DNA of 39,760 bases from the NCBI GenBank assembly GCA_000961595.1, contig LADO01000053.1:1-39760 (forward strand), read 5' to 3'. The notes beneath the pieces were generated by a model. It did not search any database. It was not told the origin of the DNA and saw nothing but the letters and a program-made list of their open reading frames with translations. The position numbers were made by a program, and so were the translations under genes. Shown here in pieces: positions 14,261 to 21,988 of the stretch (its first letter is position 1; every line of letters starts with the position of its first letter). The stretch is from Peptococcaceae bacterium BRH_c4b. Its GTDB lineage: Bacteria > Bacillota > Desulfotomaculia > Desulfotomaculales > Desulfocucumaceae.

Positions 14261-15724
14261 ATGGGTGAAATTCAGGAAATAATGCGGCAATTCGACCACG
14301 GAAATGGTGAGTGGCAACAGTTCATAAAGTCTATCAAAATTAATAACATTCATGGATGGACTAATCAGGAGATGCTTTTCAAGTTCCCAGTTGTAGCTGT
14401 TGTGGGTGAAAACGGAATCGGAAAGAGTACATTTTTGAAAGCAGCAGTTTGTGCTTATGAGAATAAAGGTGCAAAAAACTTTTACCCGTCCAATATGTTC
14501 ATGAGCACACAGTGGGATGCGGCAGCGATGGCAGGGGCAACAATTGAATATAAGATTCGTCAAGGAGTGCATGAAAAACCTCTCAGATGGCGTAAAACAA
14601 ATGACTGGGGATTTACACCTAAAAAAGGGAAGCCTCAAAGAAAAGTCTTTTTCTTAGATATTTCCCGTACCTTACCCTTAGATGCTACAGCTGGCTATGC
14701 AAAAATTGCAAAAATAGCAAGTGAAGAGATGGGCAACGAAATTGAACTTAACGATGAAAGTATGCAAAATCTCTCATATGTACTAGGGCAAGAATATACC
14801 CGTGCGCGATTTGTCGGAACCAACATTAACGCATCGCGTGAAGTAGGGCTTCTTACTAAAGAATATGGTGAAATCTCTCAATTTCATCAAGGGGCAGGAG
14901 AAGATACTATGCTTGATTCGTTTAAACTGCTTCAAACCATTCCCAATCAGTCGCTATTGGTGATTGATGAAGTGGAAAATTCTCTACATCCGCAAGCACA
15001 AAGGCGTTTTGTACAATATTTGTTAAAGTTGGCGAGAATTAAGAAGTTACAAATTATCCTATCTACACATAGTCCATTTGTATTGGAAGAGTTACCAGAA
15101 ATAGCAAGAATCATGTTAGTAAGGTTGTCTGATAGAAAAGATATTATGTACGAAGTCTCCAGCCAATTTGCACTTTCCACAATCGATGACAGGGCGCATC
15201 CTGAATTGTTTGCCTTTTTGGAAGACGAAGAGGCGGTTTCTTTGTTTTGGGAAATCCTTAAGCAGGATAGTGCCAGATATGATGAGTTTTGCACGAAAAT
15301 TTCGGCACGCGCCGTAGGTAGTTGTTCTGTTGTTGGAACACTTAACGAATTAGGTAAAACCCACAAATTACCATATAGCAGTCTCGCTATCGTTGATGGA
15401 GATAAAAGGGATGTTTTCCCTAACTGTCTGAGTCTTCCAGGTAATTTAGCTCCAGAAAAACAAGTTCTTACCGACTTGAAAAACATTGAATGGAATCGTC
15501 TCGACGAGCGCTTCGGTATAGGCGCAGGAACGTTGTTCAAATATTTGGATGATGCTGTTTTGCTACCAGATCATCATGAATGGACTAAATATATTGGCGA
15601 CCGCGTTAAAAAGAGCAAGGATACCGTATGGTCAATATTAATTGAAGAATGGCATAAACAATGTCTGAACGAAGAAGTTGCTACTACATTTATTGAAAAT
15701 GTTTATACTGCTTTACACCTATAG
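14261..15724 (+). CDS. OLD-like ATPase with C-terminal TOPRIM nuclease domain
   Basis: This 487-residue protein has an ABC/SMC-type ATPase fold: Walker A GENGIGKST at 49-57, a signature-like HQGAGEDTML at 209-218, Walker B LLVIDE at 232-237 and the switch histidine in LSTHSP at 268-271. From about 315 it continues as a TOPRIM-like domain, with glutamates in FLEDEEAV and a D-x-D pair in IVDGDKRD (D379, D381). This architecture is that of OLD-family nucleases such as GajA of the Gabija phage-defence system, although the protein is shorter and no GajB-type helicase is present. The ATG follows GAGGAGGG. It is followed by the AIPR and DUF3800 genes in the same direction, the likely partners. Confidence 0.8.
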   Translation: MGEIQEIMRQFDHGNGEWQQFIKSIKINNIHGWTNQEMLFKFPVVAVVGENGIGKSTFLKAAVCAYENKGAKNFYPSNMFMSTQWDAAAMAGATIEYKIRQGVHEKPLRWRKTNDWGFTPKKGKPQRKVFFLDISRTLPLDATAGYAKIAKIASEEMGNEIELNDESMQNLSYVLGQEYTRARFVGTNINASREVGLLTKEYGEISQFHQGAGEDTMLDSFKLLQTIPNQSLLVIDEVENSLHPQAQRRFVQYLLKLARIKKLQIILSTHSPFVLEELPEIARIMLVRLSDRKDIMYEVSSQFALSTIDDRAHPELFAFLEDEEAVSLFWEILKQDSARYDEFCTKISARAVGSCSVVGTLNELGKTHKLPYSSLAIVDGDKRDVFPNCLSLPGNLAPEKQVLTDLKNIEWNRLDERFGIGAGTLFKYLDDAVLLPDHHEWTKYIGDRVKKSKDTVWSILIEEWHKQCLNEEVATTFIENVYTALHL

Positions 15725-15800
15725 TGAGAATAGTGTTATTCCCATTATCCATATACAGGAAAAGTTGTTTATCGTGCGAAAGCAAAAATCAGTGGATAAT

Positions 15801-15852
15801 TTAAGGGTATTCATGCAATAAATTTTAACCATATGGCTTTTAGGGTATTCAT
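15801..15852 (+). repeat. Direct repeat before the AIPR gene
   Basis: TTAAGGGTATTCAT at 15801-15814 and TTTAGGGTATTCAT at 15839-15852 match at 13 of 14 positions, 38 bases apart, and end 41 bases before the AIPR start. They could be operator sites for a repressor; no regulator is known. Confidence 0.4.
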
Positions 15853-15892
15853 AAGGTATGCATATGTACGATAGGATAGGAGATAAACTTAA

Positions 15893-17596
15893 ATGTCAAG
15901 AAATAGCCAAATCCTCTTAGAAGAAATAATTAAGCAAGAAAAAGAGAATTTTGAAGTCTCAATGTCTATTGATGATTTCTTTGAGTTTTACTCATCTTCA
16001 CAAATTTTAAAAAGCTACGAACTAAGCTACGATGAAATTGAAGGTGGTCTAATTGGGAATAGTCACGATGGTGGAGCAGACGCTGCTTATTTATTTGTTA
16101 ACGGTGATTTAGTGAAAGAAGACGAAAGTATTAAAGAAAAATACAAGAAAAATGTTGATGTGGAATTTATTATAATTCAGGCGAAGTATTCAAATTCTTT
16201 TTCAGAAGAGCCGTTATTAAAATTGGCTAGGTTAAGTAAAAATTTGTTTAATTTTGATTTTAATAGAGATGATTTTGACGGTCGTTATAATGAAAAAGTG
16301 CTACGTGCTTTCGAGTTGTTTAAAGATACTTACATAAAATTAATAACAAAAAAACCAAAGTTAAAAATAATATTTTACTATGTCTCTAAAGGAATGGATG
16401 TTCACCCAAATGTCAATCGACAAGCGGACGATTTGAAGGCAGATGTGCAAACAATACTCCCTGATGCTTCGGTTGAAATTAAATTTATAAATGCTGAGCA
16501 GCTTATAAAATTTAGCCAAGCAAGAGTTAATGACGTTTATCGCATGAAAATTTCCGAAAACCCAATGTCATCAACCGGCCAGCAGGTGTTTATTGCGCTT
16601 GTCAATCTTTCCGACTACTTCGACTTTATAACTGATGAAGATAATAAACTAATTAAGTATATTTTTGAATCAAATGTTAGAGATTATCAAGGCAAAACAA
16701 ATGTTAACAATGAGATTCAAGAGACTCTTGAAAATGGTAAAAAAGAAGAGTTTTGGTGGTTAAATAATGGCGTAACAATATTATCTTCTAATGCATCTGC
16801 ACCTGGGGGAAAAGAATTAGTAATTCACGACCCAGAAATAGTGAACGGCTTACAGACTTCAAGCGAAATTTTTAGATATTATTCCAATAATCCTGATAAA
16901 TTAAAAGCTGAAAAAAGGACCATTCTTGTTAGAGTGATTGTTCCAGAATCCGAAGAAACAAGGGATAAAATAATTAGAGCAACTAATAGTCAGACGCCTA
17001 TACCTAAAGCTTCATTAAGAGCAACTGATCCTATTCACAGACAAATCGAAGATTATATGCGCCCACGTGGGCTTTATTATGATAGAAGAAAAAATTTCTA
17101 CAAAAATGAAGGAAAAAAGCCTAAAGAAATTATAAGCGTATCCTTTATGGCCCAGTGTTTGATGTCTGTATTATTACAAAAACCTGATTTCGCTAGAGCA
17201 AGGCCTTCAACACTGTTAGACGATGATGAAGCTTACAAAAAATTATATCATAAAAACAATGATCTTAACACATATTATAATCTTTCATATATTGGTAGGA
17301 AAATTGAGTTATATTCGAAGCAAGATTTAATATATACTTCATCTGAGCATAATGATATTTTATTCTACGTATTATATGCAGTATGCGTAATAATTACTTC
17401 AAATATCTATCCTTCTAGCAAAACTATGGCAGGAATGGATATTAGTAAAATTAATGATTTCTTGATAAGAAGTTCAGTAGATTTAGTATATGATTTATAT
17501 AAAACACTTGGAGGAAATGATAAAGTGGCAAAAGGACCCAAGCTTTCTGAACTACTTAAAGAAAAGCTACGTGAAAGGATAAACCCAGTCCTTTAG
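15893..17596 (+). CDS. AIPR-family protein (abortive infection phage resistance) with nuclease-like N-terminus
   Basis: This 567-residue protein has the AIPR core: NVRDYQGKTNVNNEIQETL at 261-279, FWWLNNGVTIL at 287-297 and DPEIVNGLQTSSEIF at 313-327. AIPR was first described on a lactococcal phage-resistance plasmid; its mechanism is not established. The N-terminal part contains HDGGADAAYLF (D59, D63) and, 33 residues later, IIIQAK (Q96, K98). These resemble the D...(E/Q)-x-K active site of Mrr-like restriction nucleases, so a DNA- or RNA-cutting role is plausible. AGGAG ten bases before the ATG supports the start. It lies between the OLD-like and DUF3800 genes. The whole frame is intact and strongly AT-rich. 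Confidence 0.85.
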   Translation: MSRNSQILLEEIIKQEKENFEVSMSIDDFFEFYSSSQILKSYELSYDEIEGGLIGNSHDGGADAAYLFVNGDLVKEDESIKEKYKKNVDVEFIIIQAKYSNSFSEEPLLKLARLSKNLFNFDFNRDDFDGRYNEKVLRAFELFKDTYIKLITKKPKLKIIFYYVSKGMDVHPNVNRQADDLKADVQTILPDASVEIKFINAEQLIKFSQARVNDVYRMKISENPMSSTGQQVFIALVNLSDYFDFITDEDNKLIKYIFESNVRDYQGKTNVNNEIQETLENGKKEEFWWLNNGVTILSSNASAPGGKELVIHDPEIVNGLQTSSEIFRYYSNNPDKLKAEKRTILVRVIVPESEETRDKIIRATNSQTPIPKASLRATDPIHRQIEDYMRPRGLYYDRRKNFYKNEGKKPKEIISVSFMAQCLMSVLLQKPDFARARPSTLLDDDEAYKKLYHKNNDLNTYYNLSYIGRKIELYSKQDLIYTSSEHNDILFYVLYAVCVIITSNIYPSSKTMAGMDISKINDFLIRSSVDLVYDLYKTLGGNDKVAKGPKLSELLKEKLRERINPVL

Positions 17597-17652
17597 GATG
17601 GAATTAAAAATAATCACCTAACAATCATAATACGGTATGAGGCGATATTATA

Positions 17653-18802
17653 ATGCAATGGGAATTTTATATGGATGAAAGTGGTAGCTGGAGACATATC
17701 CCCAAAATTTATTGATGAAAAGTTAAAAATTGAACAGCCAGTCTTTGTAGTAGCAGGCATTGGGTATCCTTCAGATCGCAAGGACGAACTAGATGATCAT
17801 ATCCAGCATATTAGGGGAAAATACAAAGTACCAGAAGGTGAACTTAAAGCAAAATCGTTATATCGAAGCAACCCAGATGTTTTTGCTGATATAGTTAAAT
17901 ATTTTAGACGCAACAGGCTACCTATTTTTATAGAGATTAATGATAAACGATACTTTATTGCTTGTAAAATTGTAGAATTGATTTTTAGAGATGTTCGCGA
18001 AGAAGGCCTGCATCCTCAGTACATATATGATCTTTCTAGAGGCGCATCCGATTTTATCTGCCATGAAATCGATGATAATCTTCTTTTTGAATTTGCTCAA
18101 GTCTCCATTAAAAGAAGTCCTGACATGCTCAGAAAGTGGTTTACAAGAATTCTACGCTTTCTAGCACGACACAAAAGTAAAGAGGCTGAACTGCTATGGG
18201 CTGTCTTAAAAGGTATAACGGAGAGTTATGAGGCAGAGGCACAAAGCCATAAGAATGCACATGAACGATACTTGCCTGACCCTGACAGGAATCAGAGAGG
18301 TGAGATTATTGCGCTTTTACCTCACATACCTGCGGTAGTGAGTATATTGCAACGTATTTTAAAGTTCTCAAATGATAAAGGATTGACTGACTTAAGGATT
18401 GTTCATGATGAGCAAAGTAAATTTGAAAGTATTTTACTCGACAACATAAACAGCATGCGAGATCCAGACATAATAAGGAATATGGCTTTGTTTGCTGTCA
18501 ACGAAATAGCAAAGAGAAGATCTTTAACCATTCCCGATAATACTATATTAGAATTTGATGAATCTAGCGATCAATTGGGTATACAAATCGCTGACCTCTT
18601 ATCAGGAACACTCATGAGGATATGGTCTGAGTTCACCACAGGTAATATTAGAAAAGGCAGTAGATACATTCCTCTTCTAAGCGACGTATTAATTCCTTAT
18701 GAATCGATGCATCCCGCTCTTGGTATCAATTTCGTTGTACCACAATACGAATTTGATTCGTTCCAAAACATATTACGCAACATTAGATATAAGAATAAGT
18801 AA
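17653..18802 (+). pseudogene. DUF3800 protein split by a one-base frameshift near its start
   Basis: Translation from the ATG at 17653 gives MQWEFYMDESGSWRH, the hallmark DESG opening of DUF3800 proteins, which are predicted RNase H-fold enzymes. It then stops at 17713. The rest of the protein lies in another frame, readable from 17675 as ISPKFIDEKLKIEQPVFVV and onward for about 370 residues to an aspartate-rich C-terminal SSDQLGIQIADLLSG. That segment is the usual second acidic motif. The frame change occurs at about 17694-17706, in a CCCC-AAAA tract. The gene is either inactivated, switched by slippage, or affected by a sequencing error. The otherwise undamaged 3' part argues for a recent event or an error. 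Confidence 0.75.
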
Positions 18803-18942
18803 AGAGCACATAGTCTTAAGGATAAATATAAACTTCGCATTGTTCATATAACTGGACAAAAGGTTTGAGACTGTGTTAAAACGCGTAAACGCAAGGGTGA
18901 GCAATTAGGTGCCTGCAGACGTCTTCAGCGGACGGGCTTACG

Positions 18943-18954
18943 CGCAAGCTTGCG
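18943..18954. repeat. Perfect 12-base palindrome CGCAAGCTTGCG
   Basis: It lies in the 220-base gap between the DUF3800 and nuclease-like genes. A third copy of the half-word ACGCAAGGGTGA occurs at about 18888, facing TGCGTCACCC at 18951-18960, so a longer hairpin is possible. Role unknown. Confidence 0.35.
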
Positions 18955-19023
18955 TCACCCCTGTCGCTTGGTGATCCACAGCACCGTTTAATTCTAGCAT
19001 ATAATGGGAGATGAAGCCAACAA

Positions 19024-20073
19024 ATGAAGCGAATTCCCCGCGATCCGGAGAAATTCGAGGTCATTGATCTCTTTGACGCGATAGGTCAGAAGCGAGACCT
19101 CAAGCTACATGATGAATCTAGTGAAAAAATCTTTCTTGAAAGCATACAGACATCATTAGGTCGCTACAAGACACCGATAATCCTGCACGGACGCCGTATT
19201 GAGTCCATGTTTGGATATGTAGCAGCGTCCCTTGGGAGAAGTGCCGTTATCAAAAAGGAGGATTGTGGAGAAGTATTCCTCGAATTGACCGGTGCAAAAA
19301 TTCCTGACTACCGCGTTGTAACGCAGGCAGGTGAGCAGTTTCTTGTGGAGGTAAAGAATTGCCACAAAGCCAATCCATCTGCTAAGTTTTCACTAAAGGC
19401 GGCCTATCTTGAGGCGCTCAAGTCATACGCTTCTTTGGTTAATCTCGAACTGAAGATAGCAATCTATTGGTCCCGTTGGAATAAGTGGGTTTTGATTTCA
19501 CCAGATGACTTGCGATGCGAGCGCTCTACCTGTGTGACTACCTTTGTCGATTCTTGTATGCAAAATCAAATGTCCATCTTAGGCGATGTCACAATCGGGA
19601 CAACTCCCCCTCTTGTATTTAGACTGTTAACAGACCCCGAAAAGCCGCGGCGTGTTGGTGAAAATAGCAAAGCCACCTTTACGATTGGCCATGTCGAGCT
19701 GTATTGTGCGGGGCAGCTCATTATTGAGAAGGAAGAACAAAATATCGCTTTCTACCTCATGTTGTATGGCGACTGGCCAACGAAGCAACCGAAAGCGCAC
19801 ATAGAAGATGGAGAACTACTTGCTATTGAGTATTTGGCTGAACCCATAGAGGAAACGCCTGGGCAGGGATTCGAGATAATAGGGTCTATGACCGGCATGA
19901 TTTCTAGACACTACAATGAGCTGACAGCCCCATCAGGACAAGTAGAAAGGTTTGCACCAAAGGGTGAGCCGGGAATGCTGGGAATTGCGATTCCGGCTAA
20001 CTATAAGGGGAGCCAGTTACCGCTGTGGATGTTCATTCAGCAACCAGCGAAAGATGACGATGGAGAAACCTAA
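19024..20073 (+). CDS. PD-(D/E)XK nuclease-like protein of the island
   Basis: In the N-terminal half of this 349-residue protein, E60 in GRRIESMFGYVAASLG, P94-D95 in KIPDYRVVT and E109-V-K111 in FLVEVKNCH match the spacing of a PD-(D/E)XK active site, as in restriction and defence nucleases. The remainder (about 150-349) is beta-rich and not recognised. It contains a segment (PPLVFRLLTDPEKPRRV) followed by TIGHVELYCAG, which might be a target-sensing part. There is only a weak ribosome site (GGGAG 14 bases upstream). It is separated by 220 bases from the DUF3800 gene, so it may form its own transcription unit. Its base composition is also less AT-rich than the AIPR gene. Confidence 0.65.
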   Translation: MKRIPRDPEKFEVIDLFDAIGQKRDLKLHDESSEKIFLESIQTSLGRYKTPIILHGRRIESMFGYVAASLGRSAVIKKEDCGEVFLELTGAKIPDYRVVTQAGEQFLVEVKNCHKANPSAKFSLKAAYLEALKSYASLVNLELKIAIYWSRWNKWVLISPDDLRCERSTCVTTFVDSCMQNQMSILGDVTIGTTPPLVFRLLTDPEKPRRVGENSKATFTIGHVELYCAGQLIIEKEEQNIAFYLMLYGDWPTKQPKAHIEDGELLAIEYLAEPIEETPGQGFEIIGSMTGMISRHYNELTAPSGQVERFAPKGEPGMLGIAIPANYKGSQLPLWMFIQQPAKDDDGET

Positions 20074-20477
20074 TCGAGTGTTCCACTTAGACAGCGAACC
20101 GTAAACGGTTCGGTACCCTCCGCGCTTTGGCGTCTGGTGAGCTTGGACATTAGGCATACTGATTGGATGATGGGCCGAGCATGTTACAAAGGATATTATG
20201 TTTTCACTGACTGTCTGTTGAACGGATGGATACACATTCGAGGGCAATGCGGTTGAGGGCAACCATCTGTTGCTGCTATAATGCTCTTCCCATTATCGTG
20301 CGCCGGATGACGGCATGTATTTTAGCAGGTGGAAATCCTGTCTGGTAAGGTTTAAGCTAAAAGGTTACCTCCTTTTTTTAGTACCGGAACGAAAGATTGT
20401 AATAATTATTCGGGGATGGAAAAATGAACCGGTTTTAAGATGCTTGAGTCTTGGGGAATCAGTTCTGACAGCACCCC
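20074..20477. other. Stretch between the island and splB without a gene
   Basis: About 400 bases with no convincing reading frame. A seven-base-pair hairpin (GAACCG-TAAA-CGGTTC, 20096-20111) directly after the nuclease-like gene may help end its transcript, but it lacks a T tract. The remainder looks like decayed sequence. The island-chromosome junction probably lies here. Confidence 0.5.
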
Positions 20478-21500
20478 CTAGACCAAGTATTCTATATTAG
20501 CTTCCGGGAAATAGGTGTCAATTTCCCGGTGAAATAGTGATTTCAGCTCTTCCATGGTTTCCTTTGGATAAACATATTTACCGTACCCGAACTGGCCGTA
20601 TTTAAATTTCCTTTCTTCCTCCTCCAGGGGCAGGCTGGAGTTCGGGAATACTTCCAGTAGCCTTTTTTTAGCCCTGGCGGTGAAGCGGTGGCTGATGAGC
20701 TCGAAGGTGATATTGCTTTCAGCCGCGTCACCCAGGGTTTTTTTAAGGTTATGGACAAGTTCGGTGTAATCCTCCTGCCAGCCAGGGTAGAGGATGATGG
20801 GAGCTATTAAAAACCCCAGGGGATATCCCGCTTCCGCCACTTTCCGGGCGGCTTCGATGCGTTCTGCCGCCGGCGGGGTGTCGTGCTCGTATTTTCTAAT
20901 CACATGGGGAGTGTTGATGCTGAAACGGAACCGTGTATGACCGTTATGCCGGGCGTCCAGCAGGCTCTCCACCTCGGTGAATTTGGTAACGAAACGAAAC
21001 CTGCCCAGATCGCTGGCCCCGAAATATTCAATGGTTTTTTTAAGGGAGCCGGTATACCTTTCCACCGGCAGGGGATCGGAGGTGGCAGCACCTTCAAAAA
21101 CGGTGATTTCCGGAGCCCTTTCCTGGATGTATTTTCCCGCCGCAGACAGTATTTCATCAGTGTTAACGTATACTCTCACATAGGGTTTATTCCCCAGGGT
21201 GGTATTCAAGTAGCAGTATTCGCATTTTCCGGTGCAACTGGTGGATAGCGGTAACTGATAATGGGCGGAGGGCTTGCAGCTTTCAAATTTGAGGGTCCGG
21301 CGAACTCCCACCACCAGGGTTCGCTTGGCTTCATAATAGGACTCCTGGGGAGTTTTCCCCGGTATCCCGGCAACCCGGTTGTGGCTGCCGATTATCCGGG
21401 AAGGTATTTTTAGTTTGTTGAATTCTTCAAATAATTGTTTCCCCAGCGAAAAATTCAAGGCATCACTTTCAAAAAAAACCCTTCCGGGCACAAAAGGCAT
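20478..21500 (-). CDS. splB: Spore photoproduct lyase, full length, lacking the expected catalytic cysteine
   Basis: This radical-SAM enzyme family repairs the thymine dimer (spore photoproduct) during germination. The cluster motif CTGKCEYCY (C89, C93, C96, followed by conserved tyrosine) is present, with KTPQESYYEAKRTLVVGVR upstream and the typical HRFTARAKKRLLEVFP and KYGQFGYGKY blocks downstream. I start at the ATG at 21500 (MPFVPGRVFFES), which aligns with Bacillus SplB; the frame is open to an ATG at 21551. The length of 340 residues is normal. At the position of the hydrogen-donor cysteine (Bacillus C141, FEASCTSD) this protein has FEGAATSDP, with alanine at residue 139. It may therefore be a variant lyase or have another role. 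A hairpin covers its ribosome-binding region. Confidence 0.9.
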   Translation of the reverse strand: MPFVPGRVFFESDALNFSLGKQLFEEFNKLKIPSRIIGSHNRVAGIPGKTPQESYYEAKRTLVVGVRRTLKFESCKPSAHYQLPLSTSCTGKCEYCYLNTTLGNKPYVRVYVNTDEILSAAGKYIQERAPEITVFEGAATSDPLPVERYTGSLKKTIEYFGASDLGRFRFVTKFTEVESLLDARHNGHTRFRFSINTPHVIRKYEHDTPPAAERIEAARKVAEAGYPLGFLIAPIILYPGWQEDYTELVHNLKKTLGDAAESNITFELISHRFTARAKKRLLEVFPNSSLPLEEEERKFKYGQFGYGKYVYPKETMEELKSLFHREIDTYFPEANIEYLV

Positions 21501-21506
21501 AATGAA

Positions 21507-21535
21507 CACCCCGGCATATATTATTTGCCGGGGTG
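21507..21535 (-). promoter_or_regulatory. Hairpin over the splB translation start region
   Basis: CACCCCGGCA at 21507-21516 and TGCCGGGGTG at 21526-21535 form a perfect ten-base-pair stem with a nine-base loop. On the minus strand it ends six bases before the ATG at 21500, and its GGGGTG arm is the only purine-rich ribosome site. It could hold back translation, or mark the longer start at 21551 as wrong. Confidence 0.6.
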
Positions 21536-21726
21536 AATTTATTATGCTCATCTATTTAAGAGGCAGCATTATCTGTCTTGATATTGCGTTTATATTTAAA
21601 ATATCATCACTCGACTTGGACAAAAATATATAAACCACACGGGTTTTGATTTTACCATACTTAACAGTAACATCTTGATTTGACGTGAATATCATATATT
21701 GGAATAAGCGAAAGGAGGAATACCAT

Positions 21727-21858
21727 ATGGGTTACGGTGCTGGATGCGGAGGAGGAGGAGGAGGCTTCGATGGAAGCTTTATCCTTTTCTTAATACTGAT
21801 TTTGTTAGTCTTCTCTATGCCTTACGGTGGCGGTTATTGTGGTGCTGACAAAAGATAA
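21727..21858 (+). CDS. YjcZ-like glycine-rich small protein with one membrane segment
   Basis: This is a 43-residue protein: MGYGAGCGGGGGGFDGSF, then a hydrophobic stretch (ILFLILILLVF) and a short glycine/cysteine tail ending GADKR. Tiny proteins of this form, glycine-rich with a single membrane helix, are common in spore formers and grouped as YjcZ/sporulation-associated. A very strong ribosome site (AAAGGAGG) precedes the ATG. The gene lies between splB and an amidohydrolase and is followed by a strong hairpin, so it is probably a single transcription unit. A spore location is inferred from the family only. Confidence 0.75.
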   Translation: MGYGAGCGGGGGGFDGSFILFLILILLVFSMPYGGGYCGADKR

Positions 21859-21886
21859 TTTTTCGTAATAACCTCCGAAGACATAT

Positions 21887-21917
21887 AAATGCTCAAGCCG
21901 TATAGGCTTGGGCATTT
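21887..21917 (+). terminator. Terminator hairpin between two convergent genes
   Basis: AAATGCTCAAGCC and GGCTTGGGCATTT form a 13-base-pair stem with a five-base loop. The flanking sequence is AT-rich in both directions, so it can serve both the small gene on the left and the amidohydrolase on the right. The T tract is short. Confidence 0.65.
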
Positions 21918-21988
21918 ATGATGTGCGACGCTATTGAACATTTTTTAACATAGGGTGAAGGTAATTAAAAACGATTAAATGTATTCCA

